Below are positions 33,558 to 42,330 of a stretch of 64,000 bases of DNA, piece after piece. This DNA is from Treponema sp. (lineage in GTDB: Bacteria > Spirochaetota > Spirochaetia > Treponematales > Treponemataceae): assembly GCA_016293495.1 (NCBI GenBank), contig JAEDED010000003.1:82249-146248 (forward strand). The letters are read 5' to 3'. The position numbers were made by a program, and so were the translations under genes. The notes beneath the pieces are model-generated. The model was not told the DNA's origin, ran no database searches, and saw nothing but the letters and a program-made list of their open reading frames with translations. Numbering within the stretch: position 1 is the first letter of the stretch; the number at the start of each line of letters is the position of its first letter.

Positions 33558-34829
33558 ATGACTGCTTACTTAGCTGGAGTGGTTTCTTCTCTCCTGTCAT
33601 TTATTTTCATCGTATTTGCAATCGGTGCAATCGGTTATCTTGTTGGTGCTGTTAAGGTAAAAGGAATCGAACTTGGAACTGCAGGTGTTCTTCTTGTTGC
33701 TTTAATCTGGGGCGTAGTAGTTAATTTCGTTCCATCATTCAATTTTGCAGGCGTAAAAGAAATCGTTCTCTGGTCTGACAAAATTAAATCAAACTTTGGA
33801 ATCGTATCAAACATCGGTACAGCTTTGTTCGTAACTGCTGTTGGTTTGATTGCCGGTCCTAAGTTCTTCCGTTCTTTCAATAAAAGTACAGTTGCTTATA
33901 TCGTACTTGGATTTGTAATCATCCTTATCGGTGGTGCAACAGCAGCATTGTTTGCTGTGTTTGATCCTAACTGTTCTTCATCTATGGCTGTTGGACTTTT
34001 GACTGGTGGTTTAACTTCTACTCCTGGATTCTCTGCCGGTAAAGAAGTTGCCGTAGCACTTGATGAGGCTTCTAAAGCTGCTGCTGCTATTGATCCTTCT
34101 GTTGTTATATCTACACTTGAAGCAGACGTAACAGCAGGGTATGGTATTGCTTACACATTCGGTGTACTTGGCGTAGTTCTTTTTGTACAGATTCTTCCTA
34201 AGATTCTTAAAGTAAATATGGCTGAAGAAGTTGCAAACTTCCAGGCTGCAAACCAGATTCAGATTCCTGAACCAAAAGGCAAACTTACACAGATTGATCC
34301 ATTCGGATTCTTCCCATTCTTCCTTGCAGTTGCATTGGGATGTTTAATTGGTGCAATTAAGATTCCTACTGGAAACGGTTCTTACTTCTCACTTGGTAAC
34401 TCTGGTGGATGTTTGATTGGTGGTCTTATTGTAGGACACATTGCTCATATGGGTAGAATCGATCTTCGCCTTACAAAACAGACATTGAATTTTATGCGTG
34501 AACTTGGTCTTGTACTCTTCCTTATAGGAGCAGGTGTTCCAGGTGGCGTTAACTTTATTTCTAAGTTCCGCTGGACATACTTCATCTATGGTGCTGTTAT
34601 GACAACAGTTCCAATGATTGTAGGTTATCTCCTTGCACGCTATGTATTCAAGCTCAGCATTTTGAACAACCTTGGTTCTATCACTGGCGGTATGACTTCT
34701 ACTCCAGCTCTCGGAACTTTGATTGCAACAGCCGGAACTGATGAAGTTTCTGCCGCTTATGCTGCAACTTATCCATTTGCACTTGTATCAATCGTACTTG
34801 TTTCAAAAATCATTATTATGGTTTTGTAA
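33558..34829 (+). CDS. AspT/YidE/YbjL-type transporter
   Basis: 423 residues, about 10 membrane segments, with the duplicated AspT-YidE-YbjL domain seen as related halves (GLLTGGLTSTPGFSAG and GSITGGMTSTPALGT). The cytoplasmic TrkA_C regulatory domain common in this family is missing. The aspartate:alanine exchanger family includes AspT and the SucE succinate exporter of Corynebacterium. Its position directly after fumarate reductase makes a C4-dicarboxylate or succinate exporter the best guess. GAGG precedes the ATG. It has its own terminator, and the stop region is tandemly repeated. Confidence 0.85.
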   Translation: MTAYLAGVVSSLLSFIFIVFAIGAIGYLVGAVKVKGIELGTAGVLLVALIWGVVVNFVPSFNFAGVKEIVLWSDKIKSNFGIVSNIGTALFVTAVGLIAGPKFFRSFNKSTVAYIVLGFVIILIGGATAALFAVFDPNCSSSMAVGLLTGGLTSTPGFSAGKEVAVALDEASKAAAAIDPSVVISTLEADVTAGYGIAYTFGVLGVVLFVQILPKILKVNMAEEVANFQAANQIQIPEPKGKLTQIDPFGFFPFFLAVALGCLIGAIKIPTGNGSYFSLGNSGGCLIGGLIVGHIAHMGRIDLRLTKQTLNFMRELGLVLFLIGAGVPGGVNFISKFRWTYFIYGAVMTTVPMIVGYLLARYVFKLSILNNLGSITGGMTSTPALGTLIATAGTDEVSAAYAATYPFALVSIVLVSKIIIMVL

Positions 34830-34877
34830 CTAAAACCATAGATTTGTAATTAAAACAATAGTTTTATAATTTGTAAT
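34818..34877. repeat. Tandem repeat, 3 x 20 bases, starting inside the stop of the AspT-like gene
   Basis: Units 34818-34837, 34838-34857 and 34858-34877. The first contains the last codons and TAA of the gene. The next two preserve a TAA at the same place (34847, 34867), giving stops in all three frames. Confidence 0.7.
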
Positions 34878-34888
34878 ATTGATTTATT

Positions 34889-34927
34889 AAGACCTGTTAT
34901 TTAGTATGATAACAGGTCTTTTTTTTA
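34889..34927 (+). terminator. Rho-independent terminator after the AspT-like gene
   Basis: AAGACCTGTTAT (34889-34900) pairs perfectly with ATAACAGGTCTT (34909-34920), followed by eight T. Confidence 0.92.
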
Positions 34928-34994
34928 TTTATAAAGTAAAAAAGAAGAGTGATAGAAAAAAAAATTTTTGATTTTGAAATGAGGTGATTGCTTT

Positions 34995-36140
34995 ATGACA
35001 TTCCTTTTGATATTGATTTATTTTTCTTTTATCAGTCTCGGGCTTCCGGACAGCCTGTTAGGAGCAGTCTGGCCTGTAATGCATCATGACTTCGGAGTGC
35101 CTGTTGCATTCGGCGGATATGTCGGTATGACCACTTCATTCCTGACTGTAATCTCTTCTTTAATGGCTCAGAAATTTCATAAATGGTTTGGAACTGGAAA
35201 GACAATTGCAATTTCAACAACTCTGACAGCGCTGGCAATTATCGGTTATTCGATAGTTCCTTCTTTCTGGATGCTTTTTCCGCTTGCAATTGTTCTCGGA
35301 CTTGGCGGCGGTGCGATTGATTCAGCATTAAACAATTATGTTGCCCTTCATTATAAAGCAAGCCACATGTCATTTCTTCACTGCTGCTGGGGCGTCGGCT
35401 GTACTCTCGGACCGCTGATTCTTTCGTATACAATGACTGATTCAACCTGGAGAACCGGCTACAGAATCATTGCTGTAATTCAGATTGTGCTTGCGATGAT
35501 TCAATATGCTTCAATCCCGATGTGGAAGGGAAGAGATGAAGGCGGAGCAGGTGAAGAAGAAAATGAAACTTTCAAGCCGACAGTTAAGGCAAAGACAAAA
35601 GTACTGGCATTGCTTTCTTTCTTCTTTTATTGCGCATTTGAAACAAGCTGTATTCTCTGGTTTGCAACTTTCTTCGTAAATGTTCTTGGAACTTCTGAAC
35701 AGATTGGTGCAGCTGCAAGTTCCGCTTTCTTTATAGGAATTACAGCCGGCCGTCTGGTTTCTGGTTTTGTATCAGAAAAAATCGGTGTAAAGAATATGGT
35801 TTATATCAGTGCAGTCATTGCGGCTGTCTGTTCTGCAGTTGTTTTTCTTTCTGGGAATGTATATTTATCATTTGCAGCTGCGGTTCTTGTCGGTTTCGGA
35901 TGCGGTCCAATTTATCCGTCAATGATTCACAGAACTCCAAGACGTTACGGTTCTAAACTTTCACCTAAAATCATCGGACAGCAGATGGCATGCGCCTATG
36001 TAGGTTCGACCTTGTTCCCGCCGCTTCTTGGTAATATCGCAGTTTTTACAGGTTTTAAAATTGTTCCATTGGTTGGAATTGTATTTATGGGACTGGTTTT
36101 TGTCTGTACTCTTATTATAGAAAGGTCAAAAGTCAACTAA
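34995..36140 (+). CDS. Major facilitator superfamily permease
   Basis: 381 residues with about 12 membrane helices, of the FucP/NorA-like MFS group. The family loop between helices 2 and 3 is weak (MAQKFHKWFGTGKTI). A charged loop GRDEGGAGEEENE at about 178-190 separates the two six-helix halves, and the second half has GITAGRLVSGFVSEKIGVK. Substrate cannot be inferred; sugars are common for this subgroup. GAGGTGA precedes the ATG. Its 3' region holds a three-copy 20-base repeat and a terminator. Confidence 0.85.
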   Translation: MTFLLILIYFSFISLGLPDSLLGAVWPVMHHDFGVPVAFGGYVGMTTSFLTVISSLMAQKFHKWFGTGKTIAISTTLTALAIIGYSIVPSFWMLFPLAIVLGLGGGAIDSALNNYVALHYKASHMSFLHCCWGVGCTLGPLILSYTMTDSTWRTGYRIIAVIQIVLAMIQYASIPMWKGRDEGGAGEEENETFKPTVKAKTKVLALLSFFFYCAFETSCILWFATFFVNVLGTSEQIGAAASSAFFIGITAGRLVSGFVSEKIGVKNMVYISAVIAAVCSAVVFLSGNVYLSFAAAVLVGFGCGPIYPSMIHRTPRRYGSKLSPKIIGQQMACAYVGSTLFPPLLGNIAVFTGFKIVPLVGIVFMGLVFVCTLIIERSKVN

Positions 36141-36200
36141 GTATTTATTTTAATAAACGAAACATTTATTTTAATCAGCCAGGTTTATTTTTAAACAGCC
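36141..36200. repeat. Tandem repeat, about 3 x 20 bases, after the MFS gene
   Basis: Units 36141-36160, 36161-36180 and 36181-36200 share TTTATTTTAA(T)(A/C)A; the last two align best. The third unit has become part of the terminator stem. Confidence 0.5.
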
Positions 36201-36218
36201 TGGCATTTGTTTTTATTT
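36176..36218 (+). terminator. Rho-independent terminator after the MFS gene
   Basis: GCCAGG (36178-36183) pairs with CCTGGC (36199-36204), extended by TTTA/TAAA, followed by T-rich sequence that also contains the -35 of the next gene. Confidence 0.75.
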
Positions 36219-36234
36219 TTAATATTGTTATAAT
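36207..36234 (+). promoter_or_regulatory. Promoter of the PAP2 gene, leaderless geometry
   Basis: TTGTTT (36207-36212), 16-base spacer, consensus TATAAT (36229-36234), then 6 bases to the ATG at 36241. No Shine-Dalgarno is present. Confidence 0.7.
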
Positions 36235-36240
36235 ACTTAT

Positions 36241-37185
36241 ATGGACTATTTATATTTTTTACAGAATCTTCGTGAAGGTGCATTGAGTTTTCTTAATCCA
36301 ATTCTCCTTTGTATTTCAGAAGCCGGACTTGTAATCGCTGTGTTTGCTGGTTTTATTATTTACTGGGCATTCGACAAACAAAGCGGAAAAAAAATTATCT
36401 GTGGCTTTGCTTTATCAACAGCGTTTTCAAATTTCATTAAGGATATCTTCTGCATTTCGCGCCCATGGATCAGTGATGCAAGACTTCATGTAGATCCGAT
36501 CGCAAGTAAAACAGCAACCGGTTATTCATTCCCAAGCGGACACTCTACAACTGCGGCAAGCGTTTTTGGCGGTATTGCATTCTGGAAAAGAGCGAGAAAA
36601 CTTATCGCGGTACTTTTCTGGCTGCTTGTTATCGTCATTCTTTTTGCAAGAAACTGGCTTGGCTGTCATACGTTGCTTGATGTTTCTGCAGGCTTTGCAA
36701 TCGGAACCTGTTTTATGCTTCTTTCATTTTTTCTTCTTGATAAGATTGAAGCTTCTTTTAAGGCCGAACTTATTTTCTTTGGTGCAGGCATTTTATTCTG
36801 TGCCGGAGTAATTTATTTCCTTTTAACAAAATCGTATCCTGTCATCCTTGATGCTGAAGGTAAACTTCTTGTTGATGTTGTTTCAATGAAAGCTGAAGGC
36901 GTAAAGAATATTGCAAATTTTGCAGGATTTTTAATCGGCTGGTTTTTAGAACGCCGTTTTGTTAACTTTGAAATTCCCGAAACTAAAGGCAAAAAAGTTC
37001 TTGCTACAGTTCTCGGCTTTTTGACAGCAGCGCTTCTGTATAAGGTGATTTGTCCTCTTTCATTAAAATCGGTTGATGTAATTGTCAGAGGCTTTATTAC
37101 TCATTTTGTACTTTTCTTCTGGGGAATTTTCGGTTTTCCGGCAGTTTTGCGATTATTCAAAAAAAGTAGCAAAAAAATTATCTGA
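36241..37185 (+). CDS. PAP2-family membrane phosphatase
   Basis: 314 residues with about eight membrane segments. The three phosphatase motifs are visible: KDIFCISRPW, FPSGHSTT and RNWLGCHTLLDVSAG, the last supplying the catalytic His and Asp. It should dephosphorylate lipid-linked or lipid phosphates (undecaprenyl pyrophosphate, phosphatidic acid or PGP) at the outer face of the inner membrane. It is longer than BcrC/PgpB-type enzymes because of a C-terminal extra helical region. A hairpin overlaps its stop codon. Confidence 0.9.
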   Translation: MDYLYFLQNLREGALSFLNPILLCISEAGLVIAVFAGFIIYWAFDKQSGKKIICGFALSTAFSNFIKDIFCISRPWISDARLHVDPIASKTATGYSFPSGHSTTAASVFGGIAFWKRARKLIAVLFWLLVIVILFARNWLGCHTLLDVSAGFAIGTCFMLLSFFLLDKIEASFKAELIFFGAGILFCAGVIYFLLTKSYPVILDAEGKLLVDVVSMKAEGVKNIANFAGFLIGWFLERRFVNFEIPETKGKKVLATVLGFLTAALLYKVICPLSLKSVDVIVRGFITHFVLFFWGIFGFPAVLRLFKKSSKKII

Positions 37186-37207
37186 TAGTGGTACTATCAC
37201 TTGATAA
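37178..37207 (+). terminator. Hairpin overlapping the PAP2 stop codon
   Basis: GATAGT/ACTATC (37184-37198) is nested in TTATC/GATAA (37178-37207). The TGA stop lies in the stem. There is no T run, so it may slow decay rather than terminate. Confidence 0.45.
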
Positions 37208-37280
37208 ATTCTGTGAAAAGTGTAAGAATTCATTAAATTAAAAATATCTATTTATAACTTCATTTATCAGGAGGAGAAGT

Positions 37281-38264
37281 ATGAAAGTATTAGTTATTGG
37301 TGGTGCAGGTTATATCGGAAGCCATGTTGTAAAGGAATTGATGGCTCAGGGACACAACGTAACTGTATTTGATAATCTATCAAGCGGACTTAAACAGAAC
37401 TTATTCAAGGAAAATGATTTTATCGAAGGTGATATTCTTAACAAGGAACAGCTCGATGCTGCTTTTGCAAAAGGCTTCGATGCCTACATTCATCTTGCAG
37501 CATTCAAGGCTGCTGGGGAATCAATGATCAAACCTGAAAAATATTCAGTAAACAATATTACAGGTACTTTGAATATCTTGAACTCTGCAGTTGAACATGA
37601 CTGTAAACTTATGGTTTTCTCTTCAAGTGCTGCAGTATTTGGCGAACCACAGTATCTTCCTATCGATGAAAATCATCCTAAAAATCCAGAAAACTATTAC
37701 GGCTATACAAAACTTTCAATTGAACAGTTTATGAAATGGTACGACCAGCTTAAAGGCCTTAAGTTTGCCGCACTCCGTTATTTTAACGCTGCAGGTTATG
37801 ATCCAGAAGGCGTTCTTTACGGACTCGAACAGAATCCGGCAAATCTTCTTCCTATCATTATGGAAGTTGCATGCGGAATGCGCGAAAAAATGAAAATTTT
37901 CGGAAACGATTATGATACACGCGACGGAACTTGTATCCGTGATTATGTTCACGTAACTGACCTTGCAAGAGCACACGTTAAGGCTTTGGATTACATTGCA
38001 AAGAATAGCGAAAGCCTTACAGTTAACCTCGGAAGCGAAACAGGTACTTCTGTAACAGAAATGGTTGAAGCTGCAAGAAGAATTACAGGACAGCCAATTC
38101 CTGCAGATTATGTAGAACGCCGTCCTGGCGACCCTGCATGCCTTGTTGCTTCTGCAAAGCTTGCTGCTGAAAAACTTAACTGGAAAGCAGAATATTCTGA
38201 TGTCGACACATTAATCAATTCAACTTATAAAGCTTATAAGAAATTCAACAGCGAAAAAAAATAA
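37281..38264 (+). CDS. galE: UDP-glucose 4-epimerase
   Basis: 327 residues, standard GalE length. NAD site VIGGAGYIGSHV, catalytic SSSAAVFG and YGYTKLSIE (Tyr and Lys of the SDR YxxxK), and LRYFNAAG. It interconverts UDP-glucose and UDP-galactose. A strong AGGAGGAG precedes the ATG. The Leloir partner galT is 20 kb away (57597). The stop codon is the start of a four-copy tandem repeat. Confidence 0.95.
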   Translation: MKVLVIGGAGYIGSHVVKELMAQGHNVTVFDNLSSGLKQNLFKENDFIEGDILNKEQLDAAFAKGFDAYIHLAAFKAAGESMIKPEKYSVNNITGTLNILNSAVEHDCKLMVFSSSAAVFGEPQYLPIDENHPKNPENYYGYTKLSIEQFMKWYDQLKGLKFAALRYFNAAGYDPEGVLYGLEQNPANLLPIIMEVACGMREKMKIFGNDYDTRDGTCIRDYVHVTDLARAHVKALDYIAKNSESLTVNLGSETGTSVTEMVEAARRITGQPIPADYVERRPGDPACLVASAKLAAEKLNWKAEYSDVDTLINSTYKAYKKFNSEKK

Positions 38265-38321
38265 ATCGTAGTAAACAAACAAATCGGCAAAACAAGAAAA
38301 TCGACAAAACAAACAAATCGG
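38254..38321. repeat. Tandem repeat, 4 x 17-18 bases, starting at the galE stop
   Basis: Units end in AAATCG(G/A/T) at 38266, 38284, 38301 and 38318 and share A-rich leaders such as AAACAAACAAATCGG. The first unit contains the galE TAA. The last copy ends 12 bases before the M20 peptidase ATG. Confidence 0.7.
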
Positions 38322-38333
38322 GAAATTTATTAA

Positions 38334-39563
38334 ATGACTGCAACTATCGAAAAACTCAGAACTTTTATCAAAGATAATAAAGCGGAATATATCGAATTAG
38401 AAAAACTTCTTACATCGCATAAGGCTCTTGCACCGGAAAATGGTGGTGTAGGAGAACTTGATAAATGTGAAGCTTTGCAGGAATTTTTAATTTCCCACGG
38501 TATTACAAAACTTGAACGTTACGATGCTCCGGACAGCCGTGCCAAAAACGGAATCCGTCCTAATCTTGTTGCAACAATTGAAGGCAACAAAGATGATTAC
38601 GCAATCTGGATTATGGCTCACCTTGATGTAGTTCCGACAGGCGATCTTTCGCTCTGGGAGACTGATCCATGGACAGTTGTTGAAAAAGACGGAAAGCTTT
38701 ACGGTCGCGGTGTTGAAGATAATCAGCAGGGACTTGTAAGTGCGTTTGCTGCGGCCTGGGCATATGTTGCTAACGGCCAGAAGCCTGAACATACTGTAAA
38801 ACTTCTTTTTGCCGCTGATGAAGAAGTCGGAAGTAAATATGGTATTATCTGGCTTTTGAAAAATACTGATATTTTCAGAAAAAATGATCTTGTAATTATT
38901 CCTGATGGCGGAGATTCAAAGGGCGAGACAATCGAAGTTGCAGAAAAGAATATCATCTGGTTTGAATTTACAACTATTGGTAAACAGTGTCATGGTTCAC
39001 GCCCTGATGAAGGAAAAAATGCCTGCCTTGCAGCAAATCATCTTGCCGTTAGATTGAATTCTGAATTAAAGAAAAACTTCAATAAAACTGATGAAATGTT
39101 TACGCCTGATTATTCAACTTTCGAACCTACAATGCGTTCTGCAAATGTTGAAGGCGTAAATATTATTCCAGGCAGCGATGTCATGTGTATGGACTGCCGT
39201 ATTCTTCCATGCTACACCTGTGATGAAGTAATCGCAAAGGTCGAAGAAATCTGTAAAGGTGTAGAAGAAGAATTTGGAGTTAAGATTACTTACAGAACTT
39301 TGCAGAAAGCTCAGTCTGTTGCGACTCCAAAGGATTCACTTGTCGTAAAACTTTACAGTCAGGCTTTGAAAGAAACTCATAACATTGACTCAAAAATTAT
39401 CGGTATTGGTGGCGGAACTGTTGCTGCTGAACTTCGTAATCTTGGCTATAACTGTGTTGTCTGCGGAACACTTGATGAATGTGCTCATATGCCGAATGAA
39501 TATTGTATTATTGATAATATTATTAAAGACGCAGAAACTCTTGCAGTTTTAATGAGTAAATAA
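38334..39563 (+). CDS. M20-family metallopeptidase (ArgE/DapE/dipeptidase-like)
   Basis: 409 residues. Zinc-ligand motifs are MAHLDVVP with downstream D, GRGVEDNQQG (bridging Asp) and FAADEEVGS (catalytic Glu-Glu), and the C-terminal ECAHMPNEY. It hydrolyses an amide or peptide bond; the closest family names are Xaa-His dipeptidase-like, DapE and ArgE, and none can be chosen from sequence alone. No clear Shine-Dalgarno precedes the ATG; the tandem repeat occupies that place. The lipoprotein gene follows after 5 bases, suggesting coupling. Confidence 0.88.
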   Translation: MTATIEKLRTFIKDNKAEYIELEKLLTSHKALAPENGGVGELDKCEALQEFLISHGITKLERYDAPDSRAKNGIRPNLVATIEGNKDDYAIWIMAHLDVVPTGDLSLWETDPWTVVEKDGKLYGRGVEDNQQGLVSAFAAAWAYVANGQKPEHTVKLLFAADEEVGSKYGIIWLLKNTDIFRKNDLVIIPDGGDSKGETIEVAEKNIIWFEFTTIGKQCHGSRPDEGKNACLAANHLAVRLNSELKKNFNKTDEMFTPDYSTFEPTMRSANVEGVNIIPGSDVMCMDCRILPCYTCDEVIAKVEEICKGVEEEFGVKITYRTLQKAQSVATPKDSLVVKLYSQALKETHNIDSKIIGIGGGTVAAELRNLGYNCVVCGTLDECAHMPNEYCIIDNIIKDAETLAVLMSK

Positions 39564-39568
39564 AAAAA

Positions 39569-40921
39569 TTGATCAAAAAGAAATTTCTTAAAACAATAAA
39601 AAAACTTTCAGTTTCTATTTCTCTTGCGTTGTGCATTACTTCGTGTGTATCAGCAAACCTTGATTATACAGAAGTCGATTCAGAGATTCACAGCAGCGAT
39701 TATTCGGATGCGCTGAATATTATTGAATCAAAAGTTTCATACTATTACGGACTCAATGACAAAGTTCTTGTGTATCTTGATAAAGGAATTCTCGAACACT
39801 TTGCAGGTTATTATGAAAAGTCGAATGAGAATCTTCATAAGGCAGAAGTGCAAATTGAAAAGAACTTTACAAAGAGTATTAGTCAGGCACTTGGTCAGGC
39901 TTTAATAAATGATACTGTTGCAGATTATGCCGGTGAAACTTACGAAGATATTTACACGAATATATTTAAATGTCTCAACTATATTCACCTTAACAAAATT
40001 GAAGATGCAATGGTAGAAATCAGGCGCTTCGATAATAAGATGAAAGTTGTAGGTCATGAGTATCAGGGAATTATTGATGCTCAGAAACAGAACTGTAATT
40101 CTGCAGATGAACTAAGCGCAATGAGTGCTGCAGATTCCGAAGTTAAATTTCATAACAGTGCATTTGCACGATATCTGAGTATGCTTCTTTATAGAACTGC
40201 AGGTGATTATTCTTCAGCAAAAATTGATTATGAAAAAATCAAAGATGCATTCAAATACCAGCCGGAGATTTATAACTTCGGTATGCCGCAGAATCTTGAA
40301 GACGAACTTGTAATGCCTAAAGATAAAGCGCGTGTCAATGTTGTCTGTTTTACAGGAAAAAGTCCGATTAAGGTTGAAGAGGTTATAAGACTTCCTCTTG
40401 GTGATACATATTTTAAATTTGCAATTCCTATTCTTGAAAGAAGACCTACTGAGATTTACGGTATTCAGGCTGTATTTCGTGCCCATGAATCAGATGAGGT
40501 ATACAAGCTGAATCTTCATGCAATTGAAAGTATTGAAAATATTGCAAGTGAAACTTATAAGCAGCATTTTGCAGCAATTTACGGAAGAGCTGTTGGACGT
40601 GCATTTGGTAAAGCAATAAAATCCGGAGTTTATGGATTTATTGCAGAAAACTCAAAAGACAGTTCAGTTGGAGGACTCTTCGAGTTTCTTAATTTTGCAT
40701 CACAGATTGGAACTGAAGTTACGGAATTTGCTGATACAAGAATCTCAAGATATTTTCCAGGCTTTGCAAGCGTAGGCGGAATCAATATTCCAGAAGGCTT
40801 CTACACAGTTGTAGTAACCTTCTATGATTCTTCCAAGAGATCAATTATGTCGACAGCAATTCCCGACTACGAAGTAAAAGCCGGTGAATTAAATCTCATC
40901 GAAACTACTTTTCAGCGCTAG
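39569..40921 (+). CDS. Conserved lipoprotein (COG3014-like)
   Basis: 450 residues starting at TTG, 5 bases after the M20 stop. Lipobox ITSC (Cys 25) gives an envelope lipoprotein. The N-terminal half looks TPR-like and helical (ALNIIESKVSYYYGLNDKVLVYLDKG-type pattern). The C-terminal half has a glycine-rich conserved stretch (GRAVGRAFGKAIKSG) and a beta-rich end. I believe it belongs to the uncharacterised COG3014 group, from memory. Its 3' end overlaps the convergent aroA end by 17 bases. No function is known. Confidence 0.75.
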   Translation: MIKKKFLKTIKKLSVSISLALCITSCVSANLDYTEVDSEIHSSDYSDALNIIESKVSYYYGLNDKVLVYLDKGILEHFAGYYEKSNENLHKAEVQIEKNFTKSISQALGQALINDTVADYAGETYEDIYTNIFKCLNYIHLNKIEDAMVEIRRFDNKMKVVGHEYQGIIDAQKQNCNSADELSAMSAADSEVKFHNSAFARYLSMLLYRTAGDYSSAKIDYEKIKDAFKYQPEIYNFGMPQNLEDELVMPKDKARVNVVCFTGKSPIKVEEVIRLPLGDTYFKFAIPILERRPTEIYGIQAVFRAHESDEVYKLNLHAIESIENIASETYKQHFAAIYGRAVGRAFGKAIKSGVYGFIAENSKDSSVGGLFEFLNFASQIGTEVTEFADTRISRYFPGFASVGGINIPEGFYTVVVTFYDSSKRSIMSTAIPDYEVKAGELNLIETTFQR

Positions 40922-42320
40922 TAAAGTTTGTTCCGAGACTTGAATTCATAGTATCAAAGAATCCCGGAAAAGAAACGTTGCAGCATTCTGCATCTTTTAC
41001 GTAAACTGCATCTGTTTCAGGTAAGAACAATCCGTAGCAGGCAAGACTCATTGCAACGCGATGGTCGAGATAAGAATCAACTGTTCCGCCATGCATTTTG
41101 AAGTCTGGATTTTTTTCGATTCCGCCTGAAGTTTTTACGAAAGGTGAGTGGCCGTTGATTACCAGTGTGTCGCCTTTGTCTTCGATATCAGCACCAAGGC
41201 TTTTAAGAAGTTCTGTCATTACGACGATTCTGTCAGTTTCTTTTTTGCGGCAGATATCGATGTCTGTAAATACAGTTTTTCCGTTTGCAAAACATGCGAT
41301 TACACAAAGTGCACAGATTGCATCAGGGTAAGCTGCCATGCTGATTTTTTTCGAAGTTCCTTTTACATTTAATATTCTGTAGAGGGAATTTTTTTCTTCA
41401 GCAGTTTTATTTTTAAGCTGTGGATTTACTTCAAGTGTCTTTGCATCTTTGTCCCAGATAATGTCTGCACCGTAATCCTGTAAAAGTTCAACGATTTTTT
41501 CATCACCCTGTGTTCCTGAATCATCAATGTCAGTAATTACAATGTTTTCGTTTGCAATCAAGGCTGCAATCAGCGGGAATGCAACTGCTTCCCAGTCTGA
41601 AGGAATTATTACGTCGTGAGCTTTAAGTGTAACAGGTCCTGTTACAGAAATATTTTTATAGTCTTCAGAAATTGTGCTTGTAACGCCATATTTATCAAGC
41701 CAGTATTTTGTCATCGAAAGATATGGTGTTTCCTGAGGATCTGTAAGTTCGAGTTTTGTTGTTCCGTTAAGGCGGGTAGAAGCCATCATGATTCCGGAAA
41801 TGTACTGAGAAAGTTTTCCTTCTGTTACGAGAACTTTGTCGTTGTTGATAGGGCCTGTAAATTCAAATGGAGGACAGACAGAGCCTTCTCTCTGAGAAAA
41901 AGATGCGGCGCCCATTTTTGTGAGAGCATCTGTTAAGTGAACTACAGGACGTTTCTGAATTGATTCATCGCCGTTGATTACACAGCGTCCCGGTAAAGTT
42001 GCAAGTACCGGAGAAATAAAATACATGAGGGAACCGGAATTTCCTACATCAATTTCATCTTCTGGAAGGTGAATGTTGTTTCCGCATCCTTCAACGAGCC
42101 AGTAGTTTTCGTCATCGACAAAAGTTACTTTAGCTCCGATTTTCTGCACAGCCTTTGCTGTAGAAAGTGCATCTGCGCTTTTTAACGGATTTGTGATTTT
42201 TGTATTTCCTTCACTCATTGTAGCAAGAATCAGGGCTCTGATTGTATGGCTCTTAGATCCTGGTACTCTGATAGATTTTCCGTTACCGAAGTTTGAGGCT
42301 CTGGATGCTTTGATTTTCAT
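40905..42320 (-). CDS. aroA: 3-phosphoshikimate 1-carboxyvinyltransferase (EPSP synthase)
   Basis: 471 residues. It condenses PEP with shikimate 3-phosphate in the chorismate pathway. Seen: N-terminal VPGSKSHTIRAL, the PEP/glyphosate-region VGNSGSLMYFISPVLA, QKRPVVHLTDAL, SGIMMAS, PSDWEAVAFPL (where many enzymes have GD.SSA), and DHRVAMSLA. Slightly long for the family (about 430). It is co-directional with metA, which lies 10 bases upstream. Convergent with the lipoprotein gene, with stops overlapping. Confidence 0.93.
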   Translation of the reverse strand: MKIKASRASNFGNGKSIRVPGSKSHTIRALILATMSEGNTKITNPLKSADALSTAKAVQKIGAKVTFVDDENYWLVEGCGNNIHLPEDEIDVGNSGSLMYFISPVLATLPGRCVINGDESIQKRPVVHLTDALTKMGAASFSQREGSVCPPFEFTGPINNDKVLVTEGKLSQYISGIMMASTRLNGTTKLELTDPQETPYLSMTKYWLDKYGVTSTISEDYKNISVTGPVTLKAHDVIIPSDWEAVAFPLIAALIANENIVITDIDDSGTQGDEKIVELLQDYGADIIWDKDAKTLEVNPQLKNKTAEEKNSLYRILNVKGTSKKISMAAYPDAICALCVIACFANGKTVFTDIDICRKKETDRIVVMTELLKSLGADIEDKGDTLVINGHSPFVKTSGGIEKNPDFKMHGGTVDSYLDHRVAMSLACYGLFLPETDAVYVKDAECCNVSFPGFFDTMNSSLGTNFTSAEK

Positions 42321-42330
42321 ATTTAAATTC

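Noticed and set aside
39569..40921. Merging the lipoprotein with the M20 peptidase as one gene
   Set aside because: A TAA stop separates them and the lipoprotein has its own signal peptide and lipobox.
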